Origin: Mesorhizobium wenxiniae
GTDB lineage: Bacteria > Pseudomonadota > Alphaproteobacteria > Rhizobiales > Rhizobiaceae
Reading direction: 5' to 3'
Assembly (NCBI RefSeq): GCF_002284535.1
Contig: NZ_NPKH01000035.1
Span: 62,001 to 126,000 of the forward strand
Length of the DNA stretch: 64,000 nt
The translations under genes were made by a program, and so were the position numbers. Positions 63,583-64,000 of the stretch are shown here, in pieces. Positions within the stretch are counted from its first letter, which is position 1. The number at the start of each line of letters is the position of its first letter. The notes below the pieces were generated by a model. The model was not told the origin of the DNA. It searched no databases and worked only from the letters and a program-made list of their open reading frames with translations.

Positions 63583-64000
63583 TGCCTTTGCGCTATTCCT
63601 GTTCTCGCCGATATTGTGGACCCTATCGACATCTCTCAAGCAGCCGACCGAGATGTTTCAATGGCCGCCCGTGATCGTGAGGGAGCCATCCGCTCAGCAC
63701 TATACCGCGATAATCGCTGACAAGGACTTCTCTTCCGCGCTCATCAATTCAATTGTGGTCTCATGCAGCACCATCATATTGACCATGGCGCTTTCGATCC
63801 CGGCAGCCTTTGGCATCTCTCATTTGCAGAAAACTGCGATGCGAAGGCTATTGACGCTGGTGTTGGCACTCCGGGCGGCGCCAGCGATGATCTACATCAT
63901 CCCCTACTTTCTCTTTTTTCGCCAAGTACACCTCGTCGACACGAAGATTGCGCTGATCATCGTCAACACAATGTTCGCGGTTCCGCTTGCGATATGGTAT
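63536..64000 (+). CDS. ABC sugar transporter permease (MalG type), 3' end outside window
   Basis: The first 155 codons of a second permease: LVSAAFALFLFSPILWTLST, SLKQPTEMFQWPP (the conserved post-TM1 motif) and SALINSIVVSCSTIILTMAL. GGGAGG precedes the ATG at 63536. Because of the tandem duplication a second ATG at 63455 is in frame with its own GGGAGG and would add 27 residues (MHRYFGRHIS...). Either start could be used; 63536 fits the family better. Confidence 0.85.
   Translation, partial: MRRDLGRRIYGYLVSAAFALFLFSPILWTLSTSLKQPTEMFQWPPVIVREPSAQHYTAIIADKDFSSALINSIVVSCSTIILTMALSIPAAFGISHLQKTAMRRLLTLVLALRAAPAMIYIIPYFLFFRQVHLVDTKIALIIVNTMFAVPLAIWY

Noticed and set aside
1..64000. tRNA or rRNA genes and an ICE attachment site
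   Set aside because: I saw no cloverleaf-compatible sequence or conserved rRNA block, and no tRNA 3'-end repeat near the integrase fragment at 50740-51082. A tRNA scan would be needed to be certain.

Overview
The window looks like an accessory region of a symbiotic alphaproteobacterium, most likely Mesorhizobium or a close relative. The reasons are several copies, intact and decayed, of the TraR/TraI/FseA/QseM/QseC quorum-sensing circuit known from the ICEMlSymR7A symbiosis island, a GdhA/aminotransferase/aldehyde dehydrogenase cluster like those on rhizobial symbiosis islands and plasmids, and dense insertion-sequence debris of rhizobial type. No rRNA, tRNA, CRISPR array, replication origin, relaxase or intact tyrosine integrase was seen.

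Layout. 1-9931: end of an MFS exporter, an M20 amidohydrolase, a decayed peptide ABC ATPase, a FluG-like amidohydrolase, traI and qseM fragments, then aldehyde dehydrogenase, class III aminotransferase and glutamate dehydrogenase in one direction. This reads as an amine or gamma-glutamyl amide catabolic route ending at glutamate and 2-oxoglutarate. 10574-22600: the quorum-sensing graveyard, with a complete traR, three traI fragments in the window as a whole, a decayed second luxR, two fseA-type genes (one broken, one open), intact and broken qseM copies, and two qseC genes with conserved palindromic operators. An orphan ATP-grasp ligase, a deleted prolyl oligopeptidase copy and remnants of IS256, IS21, IS110 and IS1380 are interleaved. 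22595-24979: IS21 and IS110 remains.

25680-29621 encodes a 1313-residue SMC/Rad50-like ATPase whose C-terminus appears to carry two LexA/UmuD-type (S24) folds. It abuts a truncated serine recombinase and a DUF5372-like gene. 30930-36060 holds a third qseM with a different XRE partner, an OmpW porin and a full prolyl oligopeptidase, the last being the parent-type copy of the deleted one at 19-20 kb.

36096-56230 is a decayed defence island: a frameshifted drmA (DISARM) with a divergent JAB/JAMM protease gene, HEPN-motif proteins, an AbiEii-type fragment, a MbcA/Xre antitoxin fragment, an apparently intact Eco57I-like restriction-modification protein, a probable PD-(D/E)XK protein, an XRE-ImmA/PIN pair with a divergent membrane protein, and broken YgjP and Mrr genes. 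IS110, IS5, IS6 and integrase fragments separate them, and a 357-bp unit is duplicated in tandem beside an intact IS110 transposase gene.

57848-64000 is a well-preserved sugar-derivative catabolic cluster: lactone oxidase, RpiR regulator, N-acetylglucosamine-kinase-like protein, SIS-domain protein and two ABC sugar permeases, with an 81-bp in-frame tandem duplication at the permease junction. All names rest on reading motifs and recalled family features; no database search was run.
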